Program-made: the position numbers and the translations under genes
Notes under the pieces: model-generated
Databases searched by the model: none
What the model was told of the DNA's origin: nothing
Seen by the model: the letters and a program-made list of their open reading frames with translations, nothing else
From: Rhodovulum sp. MB263
GTDB taxonomy: Bacteria > Pseudomonadota > Alphaproteobacteria > Rhodobacterales > Rhodobacteraceae
Reading direction: 5' to 3'
NCBI RefSeq assembly: GCF_002073975.1
Contig: NZ_CP020384.1
Coordinates: forward strand, 3,472,001 to 3,536,000
Length of the DNA stretch: 64,000 nt
Part shown: positions 50,727-59,671 of the stretch, piece by piece
Layout of the letters: each line of letters opens with the position of its first letter
How positions within the stretch are numbered: position 1 is the first letter of the stretch

Positions 50727-51706
50727 AGCAGAAGCACCCCGGCATAGGCCGCGTAGAGCAGGAAGAACACCGCCCCCCAGACCCGGCCCAGCGCGAGCCG
50801 CCAGACGACGAAGGGCGTCAGCAACAAGGCGGCGCCAAGCATCACCCAGAGATCGAAGCGCAGCATTTCGGGCGGCACGGCGATATCGCCGAAAAAGCTT
50901 GCCATGCCGATGATGGCCAGCAGGTTGAACATGTTCGACCCGATCACGTTGCCCATCGCGACATCGGCCTGACGCCGCAATGCCGCCATCACCGTGGTGG
51001 CCAGCTCGGGCAGCGAGGTTCCGACCGCGACCAGCGTCAGGCCGATCACCGTGTCGGACACGCCGATTTCATGCGCGATGCTGATCGACGCATCGACCAG
51101 CAGGTCGGCCCCCAGCGGCAGCCCCAGAAGACCCAGCACCAGAAACATGCCGATCTTGAACCAGCCGAGCGAAGGGTCGGCGCCTTCGACCTCTTCCTCG
51201 GTCTCATCCGAAGCGGCGCATCTGGCGGCCTCTGCGGCCACTACGGCCTCGCGGCGATGGTTGCGCGCCGAGAGGAATGCATCGACCAGCACGAAGCCCA
51301 GCGCCAGCATCAGCCCGATGCCGTGAATCCAAGTGATCGGCCCGATCATGCAGACGAACAGGAAGAAAAGCGTCGATCCGACCATCAGCGCGTAAGTGCG
51401 CCGGGTGTCGCATTCATCGGTGCGAATGCCCGTCATCAGCGCGGGGATTCCCAGCACCAGCAGCACATTGGCGATGTTCGACCCGACGACATTCCCCATC
51501 GCGATCCCGGGCGAGTTGTCGAGCACCGCCTTGATCGAGATCAGCAACTCGGGCGCCGAGGTGCCGAAGGCCACGATCGTGAGGCTGACGATCAGCGCCG
51601 GAACCCCGAGACGCAGCGACAGGTTGACCGCCCCCTTGACCAGACTGTCGCCGGCCAGCAGCAAAAGCGCCAGCCCCAGCCCCGCATGCAGCAGATCGCT
51701 TGCCAT
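50723..51706 (-). CDS. Calcium/sodium antiporter (CaCA family, YrbG-like)
   Basis: A 327-residue inner-membrane protein with about ten hydrophobic segments and the two inverted alpha-repeats of Na+/Ca2+ exchangers: VAFGTSAPELLISIKAV...GNVVGSNIANVL and VAVGTSLPELATTVMAA...GNVIGSNMFNLL. An acidic cytoplasmic loop (DETEEEVEGAD) lies in the middle. It is co-transcribed with the downstream SDR. Confidence 0.9.
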   Translation of the reverse strand: MASDLLHAGLGLALLLLAGDSLVKGAVNLSLRLGVPALIVSLTIVAFGTSAPELLISIKAVLDNSPGIAMGNVVGSNIANVLLVLGIPALMTGIRTDECDTRRTYALMVGSTLFFLFVCMIGPITWIHGIGLMLALGFVLVDAFLSARNHRREAVVAAEAARCAASDETEEEVEGADPSLGWFKIGMFLVLGLLGLPLGADLLVDASISIAHEIGVSDTVIGLTLVAVGTSLPELATTVMAALRRQADVAMGNVIGSNMFNLLAIIGMASFFGDIAVPPEMLRFDLWVMLGAALLLTPFVVWRLALGRVWGAVFFLLYAAYAGVLLL

Positions 51707-51712
51707 CCGGCC

Positions 51713-51892
51713 CTACCCCTTGCCGCAGGGGCATGGCCCGCTGCCGATCCTGAACCGCCCGCAATGCGGGCATTTTGCGGGCTTGCGTCGCCCGGGAAGC
51801 AAGCCGCCGCGCGGGCGCGGCAGGCGCAATTTTCCGAACATGCCGAGCGCGGCCATGCCGATGAGAAACAGAAGCGCGACCTTCAGCAGCAT
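51713..51892 (-). CDS. Small membrane-anchored zinc-ribbon protein
   Basis: A 59-residue gene. The N-terminus MLLKVALLFLIGMAALGMFGKL is a hydrophobic helix. A basic Pro/Gly/Arg linker follows, and then KCPHCGRFRIGSGPCPCGKG, with CxxC plus CxC making a four-cysteine zinc knuckle on the cytoplasmic or periplasmic side. It starts 3 nt after the S49 peptidase stop and ends 6 nt before the exchanger start, which argues that it is a translated operon member. The function is unknown. Confidence 0.75.
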   Translation of the reverse strand: MLLKVALLFLIGMAALGMFGKLRLPRPRGGLLPGRRKPAKCPHCGRFRIGSGPCPCGKG

Positions 51893-51895
51893 CGG

Positions 51896-52696
51896 CTAAA
51901 GACCATATCGCGACCAGAGAAGCCGCGCCTCGAGCTCGTCGGCAATCCCGGCAACCCCCGGCGCCCCGAGCCGCGACCAGAGCCCGCGCCGCGGCGCATG
52001 CAGCGAAAAGCGGACCTTGTCGCCGAAGCGTTCCTTCATCTTCGGCACAAGATGCCCGAGCCCGTCGGCCAGCCCGACCTCGACCGCCTGCGCGCCGACC
52101 CAGACATCGCCAGTGAAAAGATCGCGGTCGGCCGCAAGCCGGGCGCCGCGTCTTTCCCGCACATGCGCCTTGAACGCGGCGTGGATCGGCTCCTGCAGCT
52201 GCATCAGCCGCGCCACATCCTCGGGTTTCTCGGGCTTGAACGGATCGAGAAAGCTCTTGCTTTCGCCCGCGGCATGGACTCGGCGCTCGACGCCATGGCG
52301 CGCGATCAGGTCCTGAAAGCCGAAGCCCGCATAGATCACCCCGATCGAGCCCAGGATCGACGAGGCATCGGCCCAGATCTCGTCGCCCGCACAGGCAAGC
52401 CAGTAGCCACCCGAGGCGGCGACATCCTCGACGAAACTGTAGACCGGCGTCTGATGCTCGTCCGCAAGCCGCCGGATCCGGGCCGCGATCAGCGCGCTCT
52501 GGGCCGGCGAGCCGCCCGGCGAATTGACGATCAGCGCGACCGCGTCGGGCTTGCCCTTCTTGAAGGCGCGCTCAATCACCGGTGCGAGCCCGGCATCCGA
52601 CAGCGCGCTGCCGCGGGACGAGGCGGCAATCCTGCCCGAAAGGCGGACAACAGAGACGAGCGGGTCCGATTTGACGAAGGGAAGCCAGCGTTTCAT
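51896..52696 (-). CDS. S49 family serine peptidase (SppA/SohB-like)
   Basis: A 266-residue single-domain signal-peptide-peptidase-like protein with NSPGGSPAQ (oxyanion strand), catalytic Ser95 (VAASGGYW) and Lys147 (ESKSFLDPFKP) forming the Ser/Lys dyad. There is no obvious signal peptide. The ATG at 52696 begins MKRWLPFVKSDPLVSVVRLSG; the upstream open frame does not match the family. It probably degrades cleaved signal peptides or membrane proteins. Confidence 0.9.
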   Translation of the reverse strand: MKRWLPFVKSDPLVSVVRLSGRIAASSRGSALSDAGLAPVIERAFKKGKPDAVALIVNSPGGSPAQSALIAARIRRLADEHQTPVYSFVEDVAASGGYWLACAGDEIWADASSILGSIGVIYAGFGFQDLIARHGVERRVHAAGESKSFLDPFKPEKPEDVARLMQLQEPIHAAFKAHVRERRGARLAADRDLFTGDVWVGAQAVEVGLADGLGHLVPKMKERFGDKVRFSLHAPRRGLWSRLGAPGVAGIADELEARLLWSRYGL

Positions 52697-53630
52697 GTCA
52701 CCGGATGTAGAGTGGCAGCAAGCGGCGAACAAGGTATCGCTGCGAAACCATACCGATTGCGACACCGCGACCTGTCCTTCCCTTTGCGCGTGCAGCGGCT
52801 GCGCCTGTCCTCGCCACGCCGTCAGACCGGCCCTCACCCAGGCTCTGAAACGGGCGGGTCAGGATCGGCGGATCACGTCGCAGTCGCGACGGAAACGAGC
52901 CATGCCACCCTGAAAACACTGGCGTCGTGGCCGATCGACGCGCCCTGCAATCCAAGGCCGCGACCGGAGAACGCCCTCTCCTCGCGGGCGCCGTCCACCT
53001 CGCAATGCCCCGCGACACGGACAGTCCGCCGTTCCCGGGCCCGACCTTCGGCGCTCAACGCGGAGAAAGCCTCGGGATGCCCGCGCCTGCCGCAGGGCAT
53101 AGTTCCGCTTCAGCATGATCAGATCGGCGCCGGGCAGATTACGGATAGGGACGCCCAGCACCTTCCGGCCGGCGACATCGCCCAGTGCGGCGAGGCGTCG
53201 ATCCTGCGCCGCGGCGCATCATTGGACGGGGGGAGCCGATGACGCCACAGACCTGCTGGGGTGCACATGGCTGCCCGCCCCGCGATCCTGCCCCCGTCGG
53301 CCATGACCGGCCCCATGCTTCACCCCATACCCTGCCCGCAGGGCTCGTGCCCGGCGCCTTTTTCTGCGACGCGCCATTGGCAGGAAGCGGGCAAGGCCGG
53401 CCTCCAGTCCGGGGACGGCATACTGCTGAAACCCGCCCCCGATCATCGCGATATCATGCGGAGAGCCAAGCCCCGTCAGGCGCGGCGGCACCAGAACCCG
53501 TCAGGGGCCGCTCCGGAATGGCAGGCAGGCTGCAGCGCCCCGTAAAGGTCGCCGACGACCTGCCCACCGGCCCCGCCTTCCCTTCCGCCGACGTCCCTGT
53601 TCTGGCCCTCCGCTTCCGTGCCGCGCCGCC
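52697..53630. other. Gene-free gap, possibly holding gene remnants
   Basis: 934 bp between the S49 peptidase and formaldehyde dehydrogenase genes. No reading frame is convincing. Two short minus-strand stretches look protein-like: one around 53075-53190 (LAALGDVAGRKVLGVPIRN) and one around 53410-53480 (SPHDIAMIGGGFQQYAV). They are in different frames and bounded by stops. They may be decayed coding sequence, but no family was recognised. Confidence 0.4.
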
Positions 53631-54743
53631 TCAGTAGAGAACGACGCTGCGGATGCTCTCGCCCGAATGCATCAGATCGAAGCCCTTGTTGATCTCGTCG
53701 AGGCTCAGGGTGTGGGTGATCAGCGGATCGATCTCGATCTTGCCCTGCATGTACCACTCGACGATCTTCGGCACGTCGGTCCGGCCGCGGGCGCCGCCGA
53801 AGGCCGTGCCCTTCCAGGTCCGCCCGGTAACCAGCTGGAACGGCCGGGTCGAAATCTCGGCGCCTGCGGGCGCTACCCCGATTATGATCGACTCGCCCCA
53901 GCCCTTGTGGGCGCATTCCAAGGCGGTACGCATCACATTGACATTGCCGGTGCAGTCGAAGCTGTAATCGGCACCGCCCTTGGTCAGATCCACCAGATAG
54001 GGCACCAGATCGCCCTCAATCTCGGAGGGATTGACGAAATCGGTCATCCCGAAGCGTTCGGCCATGGCTTTCTTGGCCGGGTTCAGATCGACCCCCACGA
54101 TCTGGTCGGCCCCGATCATCCGCAGCCCCTGGATCACGTTGAGCCCGATGCCGCCCAGTCCGAAGACCACGGCCCGGCAGCCCGGTTCCGCCTTGGCGGT
54201 GTTGACGACCGCACCGACCCCTGTGGTCACGCCACAGCCGATATAGCAGACCTTGTCGAAAGGCGCGTCTTCGCGGATCTTGGCAACCGCGATCTCGGGC
54301 AGGACCGTGTAGTTCGAGAAGGTCGAACAGCCCATGTAATGCAGGATCGGGTCGCCATCGAGCGTGTGGAAGCGCGAGGTGCCGTCGGGCATGAGCCCCT
54401 GGCCCTGGGTGGTGCGGATCGACTGGCAGAGATTGGTCTTGGGGTTCAGGCAGTAATCGCATTCCCGGCATTCGGGCGTGTAGAGCGGGATCACGTGATC
54501 GCCCTTCTTCACGCTTTTCACCCCAGGACCCACATCGACCACCACGCCCGCGCCCTCATGGCCCAGAATGGCGGGGAAAAGTCCCTCGGGATCGGCCCCC
54601 GAGAGGGTGAATTCGTCGGTATGGCAGATGCCGGTCGCCTTGATCTCGACCAGGACTTCGCCCTCGCGCGGACCGTCCAGCTCGACCTCGGTCACCTCAA
54701 GCGGCTTACCCGCCTGAAACGCCACAGCGGCACGGGTTCTCAT
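53631..54743 (-). CDS. adhI: S-(hydroxymethyl)glutathione dehydrogenase / class III alcohol dehydrogenase
   Basis: It oxidises the formaldehyde-glutathione adduct to S-formylglutathione with NAD+. The 370-residue zinc MDR protein has catalytic-zinc ligands Cys40, His62 and Cys170, structural-zinc cysteines at 92, 95, 98 and 106 ([15 protein letters not shown]), and [12 protein letters not shown] as Rossmann motif. GGAGG lies 9 nt before the ATG. No S-formylglutathione hydrolase gene follows it; the next 934 bp show no gene. Confidence 0.95.
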   Translation of the reverse strand: MRTRAAVAFQAGKPLEVTEVELDGPREGEVLVEIKATGICHTDEFTLSGADPEGLFPAILGHEGAGVVVDVGPGVKSVKKGDHVIPLYTPECRECDYCLNPKTNLCQSIRTTQGQGLMPDGTSRFHTLDGDPILHYMGCSTFSNYTVLPEIAVAKIREDAPFDKVCYIGCGVTTGVGAVVNTAKAEPGCRAVVFGLGGIGLNVIQGLRMIGADQIVGVDLNPAKKAMAERFGMTDFVNPSEIEGDLVPYLVDLTKGGADYSFDCTGNVNVMRTALECAHKGWGESIIIGVAPAGAEISTRPFQLVTGRTWKGTAFGGARGRTDVPKIVEWYMQGKIEIDPLITHTLSLDEINKGFDLMHSGESIRSVVLY

Positions 54744-54778
54744 GGAATATTCCCTCCGGAGACAGATTTATAGATGTT

Positions 54779-54793
54779 ATACCTTAAGAGTAT
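54779..54793. promoter_or_regulatory. ATAC-N7-GTAT inverted repeat upstream of adhI
   Basis: An AT-rich inverted repeat ATAC-CTTAAGA-GTAT, centred on CTTAAG, about 45 bp before the adhI start, overlapping TATAAC and TATAAA stretches that could serve as -10 elements. It is a plausible operator for formaldehyde-responsive control; the regulator is unknown. Confidence 0.35.
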
Positions 54794-55328
54794 GAAAGCA
54801 CTCTCTGCCACCGACAAATGCGGCATTGTCTGGCATCCCGACCGACAGAATGCCCGCTCCGCCACGGCCGACTACGCGCCGCCCCCAACCACCGAATTCG
54901 CCCGCGCCACTGCGCGAGATGAAAGCTCCGCGCGCCGAGCGATTGCTCAACCCGCGCCGACCAGCTTAGACACCAACCGGGCTCCGCTCGCCGCCGGAAG
55001 AAGGCTCAGCGGCAGGTCACTCACGCCATGGCGTCGTTTTATGCCTGTCCTTGAACCGGGCAGCGGTTCATGCGCTGGATCTCGTTAGGCGAACCCGTTG
55101 CAGGACAGGGCACGGATGGGCTGTTCCATCGGGTGGTTCGGCATAGCCCCGGGCCCCCCGGGGCAAAATCGCCCGACGCGGCCTGCTGCCTCGTTTCAGC
55201 GAAATAACGCCGGTGATCCGAAAACGCGTGACCTTGGTCACCGGCGCGGTCCCGCCTTCTCCGCAACAGAGAGCCGAGGGCACGGGCCGCAATCGGGCGG
55301 GACACGATCCGACATGCACGCCCCGCCT
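54794..55328. other. Gap between adhI and fliP; one strong hairpin
   Basis: No gene is recognised. A 9-bp perfect stem (55208-55216 with 55238-55246) with a nested GTGACC/GGTCAC repeat lies 83 nt past the fliP stop. On the minus strand it is followed by TTATTTC and may end the fliFHNP transcript. Confidence 0.4.
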
Positions 55329-56066
55329 TCACCCCCCTGGGAAGTAGCCGCGCACGAGAGCTTCGGAAATCAGGCTCCAGCCGTCGGCAACAACGAAGAA
55401 GGCCAGCTTGAAGGGCATCGCCACCACGGCGGGCGGCACCATCATCATTCCCATCGACATCAGAATGGCGGCCACAACGAGGTCGATGATCAGAAACGGC
55501 AGGAAGATCAGGAAGCCGATCTCGAAGGCACGCTGGATTTCGCTGAGCAGGAACGACGGCACCAGGAGCGAGAGCGGCGCATCGGCAATCGCGGCAGAGG
55601 GATCGGCCTGCGGGCGGAGCGACAGCAGACGTTCGAAGGTTTCGGCATCGGCGCGCCCGGCCATGAAGTTGCGGAACGGGTCAAGAATGCGCGGCAGGGC
55701 CTCGCCGATCGGCAGCGTCTCGTTCATCATCGGCACCACCCCCGCCTGCCATGCCTGGGTGAAGGTCGGCTCCATCACGAAATAGGTCAGAAACAGCGCC
55801 AGACTGACGATCAGCATGTTGGGTGGCGATTGCTGCAGCCCGATCGCCTGACGCAGGAGCGACAGGACGGTCACGATGAACGGAAAACAGGTCAACATGA
55901 TCGCCAGACCGGGGGCCAGGCTGAGGACCGTCACCAGAAGGATCATCTGGACCCCGCGCCCGGCCAGCGACCCGCCCTCTCCGAGCGAGATCGAGATTTC
56001 CTGCGCCTGGGCGGGCAAGGCCAGGAAAAGCAGGAACAGGACGGCCGGAACAAGGCGCAGGAACAT
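55329..56066 (-). CDS. fliP: Flagellar export apparatus protein FliP
   Basis: FliP forms, with FliQ and FliR, the export gate inside the flagellar basal body. The 245-residue product has a cleavable signal (MFLRLVPAVLFLLFLALPAQAQ), then the conserved membrane segments with FPFIVTVLSLLRQAIGLQQSPPN, LVPSFLLSEIQRAFEIGFLIFLPF and DLVVAAILMSMGMMMVPP. It is the last gene of fliF-fliH-fliN-fliP. Confidence 0.96.
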   Translation of the reverse strand: MFLRLVPAVLFLLFLALPAQAQEISISLGEGGSLAGRGVQMILLVTVLSLAPGLAIMLTCFPFIVTVLSLLRQAIGLQQSPPNMLIVSLALFLTYFVMEPTFTQAWQAGVVPMMNETLPIGEALPRILDPFRNFMAGRADAETFERLLSLRPQADPSAAIADAPLSLLVPSFLLSEIQRAFEIGFLIFLPFLIIDLVVAAILMSMGMMMVPPAVVAMPFKLAFFVVADGWSLISEALVRGYFPGG

Positions 56067-56071
56067 GTCGT

Positions 56072-56365
56072 TCAGGCCCCTGAAACGGTGTCGATGATCT
56101 CGGTCAGGCGGACCGCGATCTGACCGGCCTGGGCGCCTTCGACCTCCTGCAATTCGCCACGCGCGATCAGACGGTCCCCGATATAGAGTTCGACGGGGTC
56201 GTCGATCCGGCGATCGAGAGGCAGAACCCCGCCACGGTCGATCTGCAGCAGGTCGCGCAGCAGCGGACGGGCCTTGCCGACCGAAACGGTGATCTCGATC
56301 GGAACCTGATCGAGAAACTTGGCGCCGAGACCTTCGCCCGGCGCGTCGGAAGATGTTTCAGCCAT
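56072..56365 (-). CDS. fliN: Flagellar motor switch protein FliN
   Basis: A 97-residue FliN with a short N-terminal extension and the SpoA domain: DQVPIEITVSVGKARPLLRDLLQ, then GVLPLDRRIDDPVELYIGDRLIARGELQEVEG. It forms the lower C-ring and binds FliH. It overlaps the FliH-like gene by 8 nt. Confidence 0.92.
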   Translation of the reverse strand: MAETSSDAPGEGLGAKFLDQVPIEITVSVGKARPLLRDLLQIDRGGVLPLDRRIDDPVELYIGDRLIARGELQEVEGAQAGQIAVRLTEIIDTVSGA

Positions 56366-56954
56366 GGCGGCGTGCCTCCTCTTCGGTGGTCATGAAGTCA
56401 TTCAGCGCGCCGCGGATCGCCGCCAGCATGCCGTCGATGTCTATTTCTCGCTCTGCCGCGCTGCCGCGCAGCACAGCCTGGCCGGGTCCGAGTGTGGGAT
56501 CATCGACAATGCGCAGCGGCAGCCCGGGATCATCCCCGACAAGCTCTTCGAGAGCTTCGCGATTCTCGGGACAGACCTGCACCTGCAGCGGTCGGTTGGC
56601 CTCTGTTTCAGCCATCTCGCGGGTGATCTCGACCACCTTCCGGGCCAGCCCTCCCCGCGCGAGCTCCGGCAGAACGCGCTCGACCATGACGCAAAGCAGC
56701 GGCTCCAAAGCCTCCAGAACATGGACCCGGGCCTCGTGATAGCCGAATGACAGTTCCTGCAGGGTCTTCTCGAAATCGGCGCCGATCCTTGTGCGCGCCT
56801 CGGCTTCGGCCGCGCTGGCATCGTCCCAGCCGGCGCGATAGCCCTCCTCATAGGCATTCAGCCGGATCTCCTGGGCATCAATTGCGGGCGGGTCGGGTTC
56901 GGACTGAGGACAGGCCCCCTGATCGGAGAAATCCTCAAGCATCAACCGGGACAT
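56358..56954 (-). CDS. fliH: FliH-like flagellar assembly protein
   Basis: A 198-residue protein in the FliH position between fliF and fliN. The N-terminus is acidic and Pro-rich, followed by a heptad-like helix (AYEEGYRAGWDDASAAEAEARTR) with the GxxxG-like spacing of FliH, and a C-terminal domain with VQVCPENREALEEL and LRIVDDPTLGPGQAVLRG that matches FliH/HrpE/V-ATPase E folds. FliH restrains the FliI ATPase. Sequence identity with enteric FliH is low, so the symbol rests partly on context. Confidence 0.7.
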   Translation of the reverse strand: MSRLMLEDFSDQGACPQSEPDPPAIDAQEIRLNAYEEGYRAGWDDASAAEAEARTRIGADFEKTLQELSFGYHEARVHVLEALEPLLCVMVERVLPELARGGLARKVVEITREMAETEANRPLQVQVCPENREALEELVGDDPGLPLRIVDDPTLGPGQAVLRGSAAEREIDIDGMLAAIRGALNDFMTTEEEARRHG

Positions 56955-58594
56955 CAGGCTTTCTCCTGCCGGTCTTCCATCCAGCCGCGCAAGATCGCGA
57001 TCGATTCCTCGCGGCGGCTTTCAATCAGGTCGCGCAGGCGGTCAACCGGGCTGTCGCTGCCGCCACCGAAGCCATCCATGCCAAGCGGCTGATCCGTGAA
57101 ATCGGCGGGGTCGATCGCGGCCATGGTCATGGCGGGGAGGCCAAGATCGCCATCCATCCCGTTCTGCGGGCCATCGGCCGGATCGATCTCGCCATTGAGC
57201 CAGGTCTGGTCCTGACCGCTGCCAGCCGGCGCAGGCAGCCCCGCGACCGCGGCCTTGCCCTGACCGGCAAGGATCGGACGGACGACGAACAGGCCGAGGA
57301 TCAAGGCGACCACCGACAGAACCGCCAGTTGGATGAGTGTCAGCGGATCGAGCGTGAACTCGCCGAAGAGGCTGCCTTGCGGTCCGCTTCCAGCCGCATC
57401 GAGCGGCTCGAAACGCATCGACTTGATGGTCAGCGCATCGCCACGCTCTGCATCGAAACCAGCCGCCGAAGCGATCAGTTCGCGCAGCGACTCGAGCTCG
57501 GCATCGGGCAGCGGTTGCCAGGTTTCGGTGCCATCCGCGGCGGTCGAGGTCACGCCTTCGACGAGAACGGCAATGCTGAGCCGCTTGACCGCGCCCGGCG
57601 CGCGCAGGATCTCGCGCTCTGTCTGCGAAACCTCGTAATTGACCACTTCCTGGGTCTCGCTCTCCTTGTGTTGCGACGAACGATCGGAAGCACCGTCGCC
57701 ATTCGGCAGGTTGCTGGCCACCGTGACCGAACCGCCATTGGTATCGCTGGAGCTCGATTGCCGCTGCTGGTTGTTCTCGCTGATCGCGACCCGGCCCTCG
57801 GGATCGATGATCCGCTCTCGGATCGACTCGCGCTGCGTCTCGGTATCGACACTGACCTCGACAATCGAGCGCCCGGGCCCCAGCCGGGCCGAAAGCAGTC
57901 GCTCGAGGCGTCCCTTCAGGACCTCGGCACGGTCGTCACCAGCCGCCGAGGGGCTCGAGTCATCCGCCACGACCGTACCGCTATTGGCATCGATCACCGA
58001 GACATCCTCGGGCTTCATCCCCGACACGCTCGCCGCGACCAGATAGCGGAGCGCCTTGGCCTGGGCGCCCGAGACCGATCCGCCCGCAGCAGCCACCGTC
58101 ACCGCCGCAGAAGGCGGCACGTCGCGGGCAAAGGGCCGGGCACTCGGCGTGGCAATATGCACCCGCGCAGTGCGGAACTGGGAATTGCCGGCAATCGTGC
58201 GGGCCAGTTCGCCTTCCTTGGCGCGCCAGTAAGCCGCGTCGAACATCTGCGATGTCGTGCCGAACCCCGACAGGCCGTCGAGCAATTCGTACCCCGCCGC
58301 CCCGATCGCGGGCAGTCCGTCGCTGGCCAGTGTCATCCGCAGCGAGTCGCGCTGGCTGGAATCTACATAGATTGCGGGACCTTTCACCTCATAGGCCACA
58401 CCCGCCTGGTCCAGCGCGCGGATCACATCTCCTGCGGCCGCGGTATCGAGACCGGAATAAAGCAGCGCCATGCGCGGCGATGTGGCCACCCGCGACAGTG
58501 CGAGCACAGCCGCGAACATGGCGACAGTTGCGACGGCCACGACCACTCTTCTGCGTGGGCTCAGCCCGGTCCACATGGACAACAGCTGCTGCAA
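56954..58594 (-). CDS. fliF: Flagellar M-ring protein FliF
   Basis: FliF oligomerises into the MS ring. Transmembrane helix 1 (VVVAVATVAMFAAVLAL) is followed by ring-building motifs and an extracytoplasmic domain; TM2 (LIQLAVLSVVALILGLFVV) is near residue 430, and the C-terminal FliG-binding tail reads DRLRDLIESRREESIAILRGW. The preferred start is the TTG at 58594 (546 residues, LQQLLSMWTGLSPRRR), which has GGGAGAAG upstream. An ATG at 58681 lacks a Shine-Dalgarno; one at 58576 is also possible. Confidence 0.9.
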   Translation of the reverse strand: MQQLLSMWTGLSPRRRVVVAVATVAMFAAVLALSRVATSPRMALLYSGLDTAAAGDVIRALDQAGVAYEVKGPAIYVDSSQRDSLRMTLASDGLPAIGAAGYELLDGLSGFGTTSQMFDAAYWRAKEGELARTIAGNSQFRTARVHIATPSARPFARDVPPSAAVTVAAAGGSVSGAQAKALRYLVAASVSGMKPEDVSVIDANSGTVVADDSSPSAAGDDRAEVLKGRLERLLSARLGPGRSIVEVSVDTETQRESIRERIIDPEGRVAISENNQQRQSSSSDTNGGSVTVASNLPNGDGASDRSSQHKESETQEVVNYEVSQTEREILRAPGAVKRLSIAVLVEGVTSTAADGTETWQPLPDAELESLRELIASAAGFDAERGDALTIKSMRFEPLDAAGSGPQGSLFGEFTLDPLTLIQLAVLSVVALILGLFVVRPILAGQGKAAVAGLPAPAGSGQDQTWLNGEIDPADGPQNGMDGDLGLPAMTMAAIDPADFTDQPLGMDGFGGGSDSPVDRLRDLIESRREESIAILRGWMEDRQEKA

Positions 58595-58659
58595 GAGACT
58601 TCTCCCGTTCCGGGGGGACTTCTGCCCCGTTTCTGCCTCACATCCTTCGCAGGCCCGGC

Positions 58660-58674
58660 TTAACAATCGGTTAG
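58660..58674. promoter_or_regulatory. CtrA-like site between fliF and fliL
   Basis: TTAA (58660-58663), 7 nt, TTAG (58671-58674): one mismatch from the CtrA consensus TTAA-N7-TTAA. It is placed in the 125-bp divergent fliF/fliL promoter region. CtrA controls flagellar genes in Caulobacter and Rhodobacter capsulatus; its role here is inferred. Confidence 0.45.
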
Positions 58675-58719
58675 CCCTCATCCGGCTATAGAGGAGCCAA
58701 CACAGAAGGAGCCTAGGAC

Positions 58720-59226
58720 ATGGCTGCGACCGATATGGCCGGCGCGGAAGAACCCGCGAAATCCTCGAAGAAACCCCTCATCATCGGAGTGGCGCTCGCG
58801 CTTGTCCTGGGCGGCGGGGCTTTTTTTGCGCTTTATTCCGGACTGATTCTCGGCGGCGACCCGGCACAGGAAACCGCAGCGGGCGCTCACGGCGGGGACG
58901 AAAAAGCGGCCGAATCGGGGCCGCTCGATGTTGCCTTCGTTCCGATCGAAAAGATGATCATCTCGCTCGGTCCCGAAGCCGCGAGCCGTCATCTGCGTTT
59001 CGAGGCCCAGCTCGAGGTGACGCCCGCTTACAAGGAAGACGTCACGCTGCTGATGCCGCGCGTCCTCGACGTGCTGAACAGCTATCTGCGGGCGGTCGAC
59101 ATAGCCGAGCTCGAGGACCCGACCACGCTCATCACCCTCCGCGCGCAAATGCTGCGCCGGGTGCAGCTCGTCACCGGAAACGGCCGGGTGCGCGATCTGC
59201 TCATTACCGAATTCGTGCTGAACTGA
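58720..59226 (+). CDS. fliL: Flagellar basal body-associated protein FliL
   Basis: A 168-residue bitopic protein with one N-terminal helix (PLIIGVALALVLGGGAFFALYSGLIL) and a periplasmic domain with LRFEAQLEVTPAYKEDVTLLMPRVLDVLNSYLR and the family's C-terminal RVQLVTGNGRVRDLLITEFVLN. FliL surrounds the MotAB stator and supports its function. AAGGAG precedes the ATG. It is first in the plus-strand flagellar operon. Confidence 0.93.
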   Translation: MAATDMAGAEEPAKSSKKPLIIGVALALVLGGGAFFALYSGLILGGDPAQETAAGAHGGDEKAAESGPLDVAFVPIEKMIISLGPEAASRHLRFEAQLEVTPAYKEDVTLLMPRVLDVLNSYLRAVDIAELEDPTTLITLRAQMLRRVQLVTGNGRVRDLLITEFVLN

Positions 59227-59236
59227 GGAGAATCCC

Positions 59237-59671
59237 ATGGCGCTGATCTCGGACATTCTGCTCATTGCCGGAGCACTCGGAGCCACGCTCTACTGCTATG
59301 TTCTGGCGAGGCGACTGCGGCGCTTCAACGACCTGGAAAAGGGCATGGGGGGTGCGATCGCCGTGCTTTCGGCCCAGGTCGACGACATGACAAAGGCCCT
59401 CAAGGGCGCCCAGTTCTCGGCGAAAAGCTCGACCGACAGCCTCGAAAGCCTGACCGGCCGCGCAGAGGATGTCGCACGACGTCTCGAACTGCTGGTGGCC
59501 GCCATGCATGATCTGCCAGAGGACACGGTTCAGACGGCAGCCGCCCACAGCCAGAAACCTGCGGCCCCCGCAGCTCCGGAAACGACCCCGGCCGCGCCGG
59601 CCCCGACCGGCACGGCGGATGGCGAACCCACGGTTCTGTTCCGCCGCACTGCCCGGGAGGCGGCGGAATGA
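59237..59671 (+). CDS. Uncharacterised flagellar-operon membrane protein
   Basis: A 144-residue protein with one N-terminal transmembrane helix (LISDILLIAGALGATLYCYVL), a basic patch (ARRLRRF), a helical, probably coiled-coil middle (about 30-95) and a Pro/Ala-rich tail. It resembles the DUF6468-type proteins found in alphaproteobacterial flagellar loci, though I hold that identification loosely. Its stop overlaps the MotE-like start (ATGA). Confidence 0.7.
   Translation: MALISDILLIAGALGATLYCYVLARRLRRFNDLEKGMGGAIAVLSAQVDDMTKALKGAQFSAKSSTDSLESLTGRAEDVARRLELLVAAMHDLPEDTVQTAAAHSQKPAAPAAPETTPAAPAPTGTADGEPTVLFRRTAREAAE

Noticed and set aside
54774-55088. A 104-codon plus-strand frame upstream of adhI
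   Set aside because: It starts inside the adhI promoter region, has no ribosome binding site and low-complexity composition.
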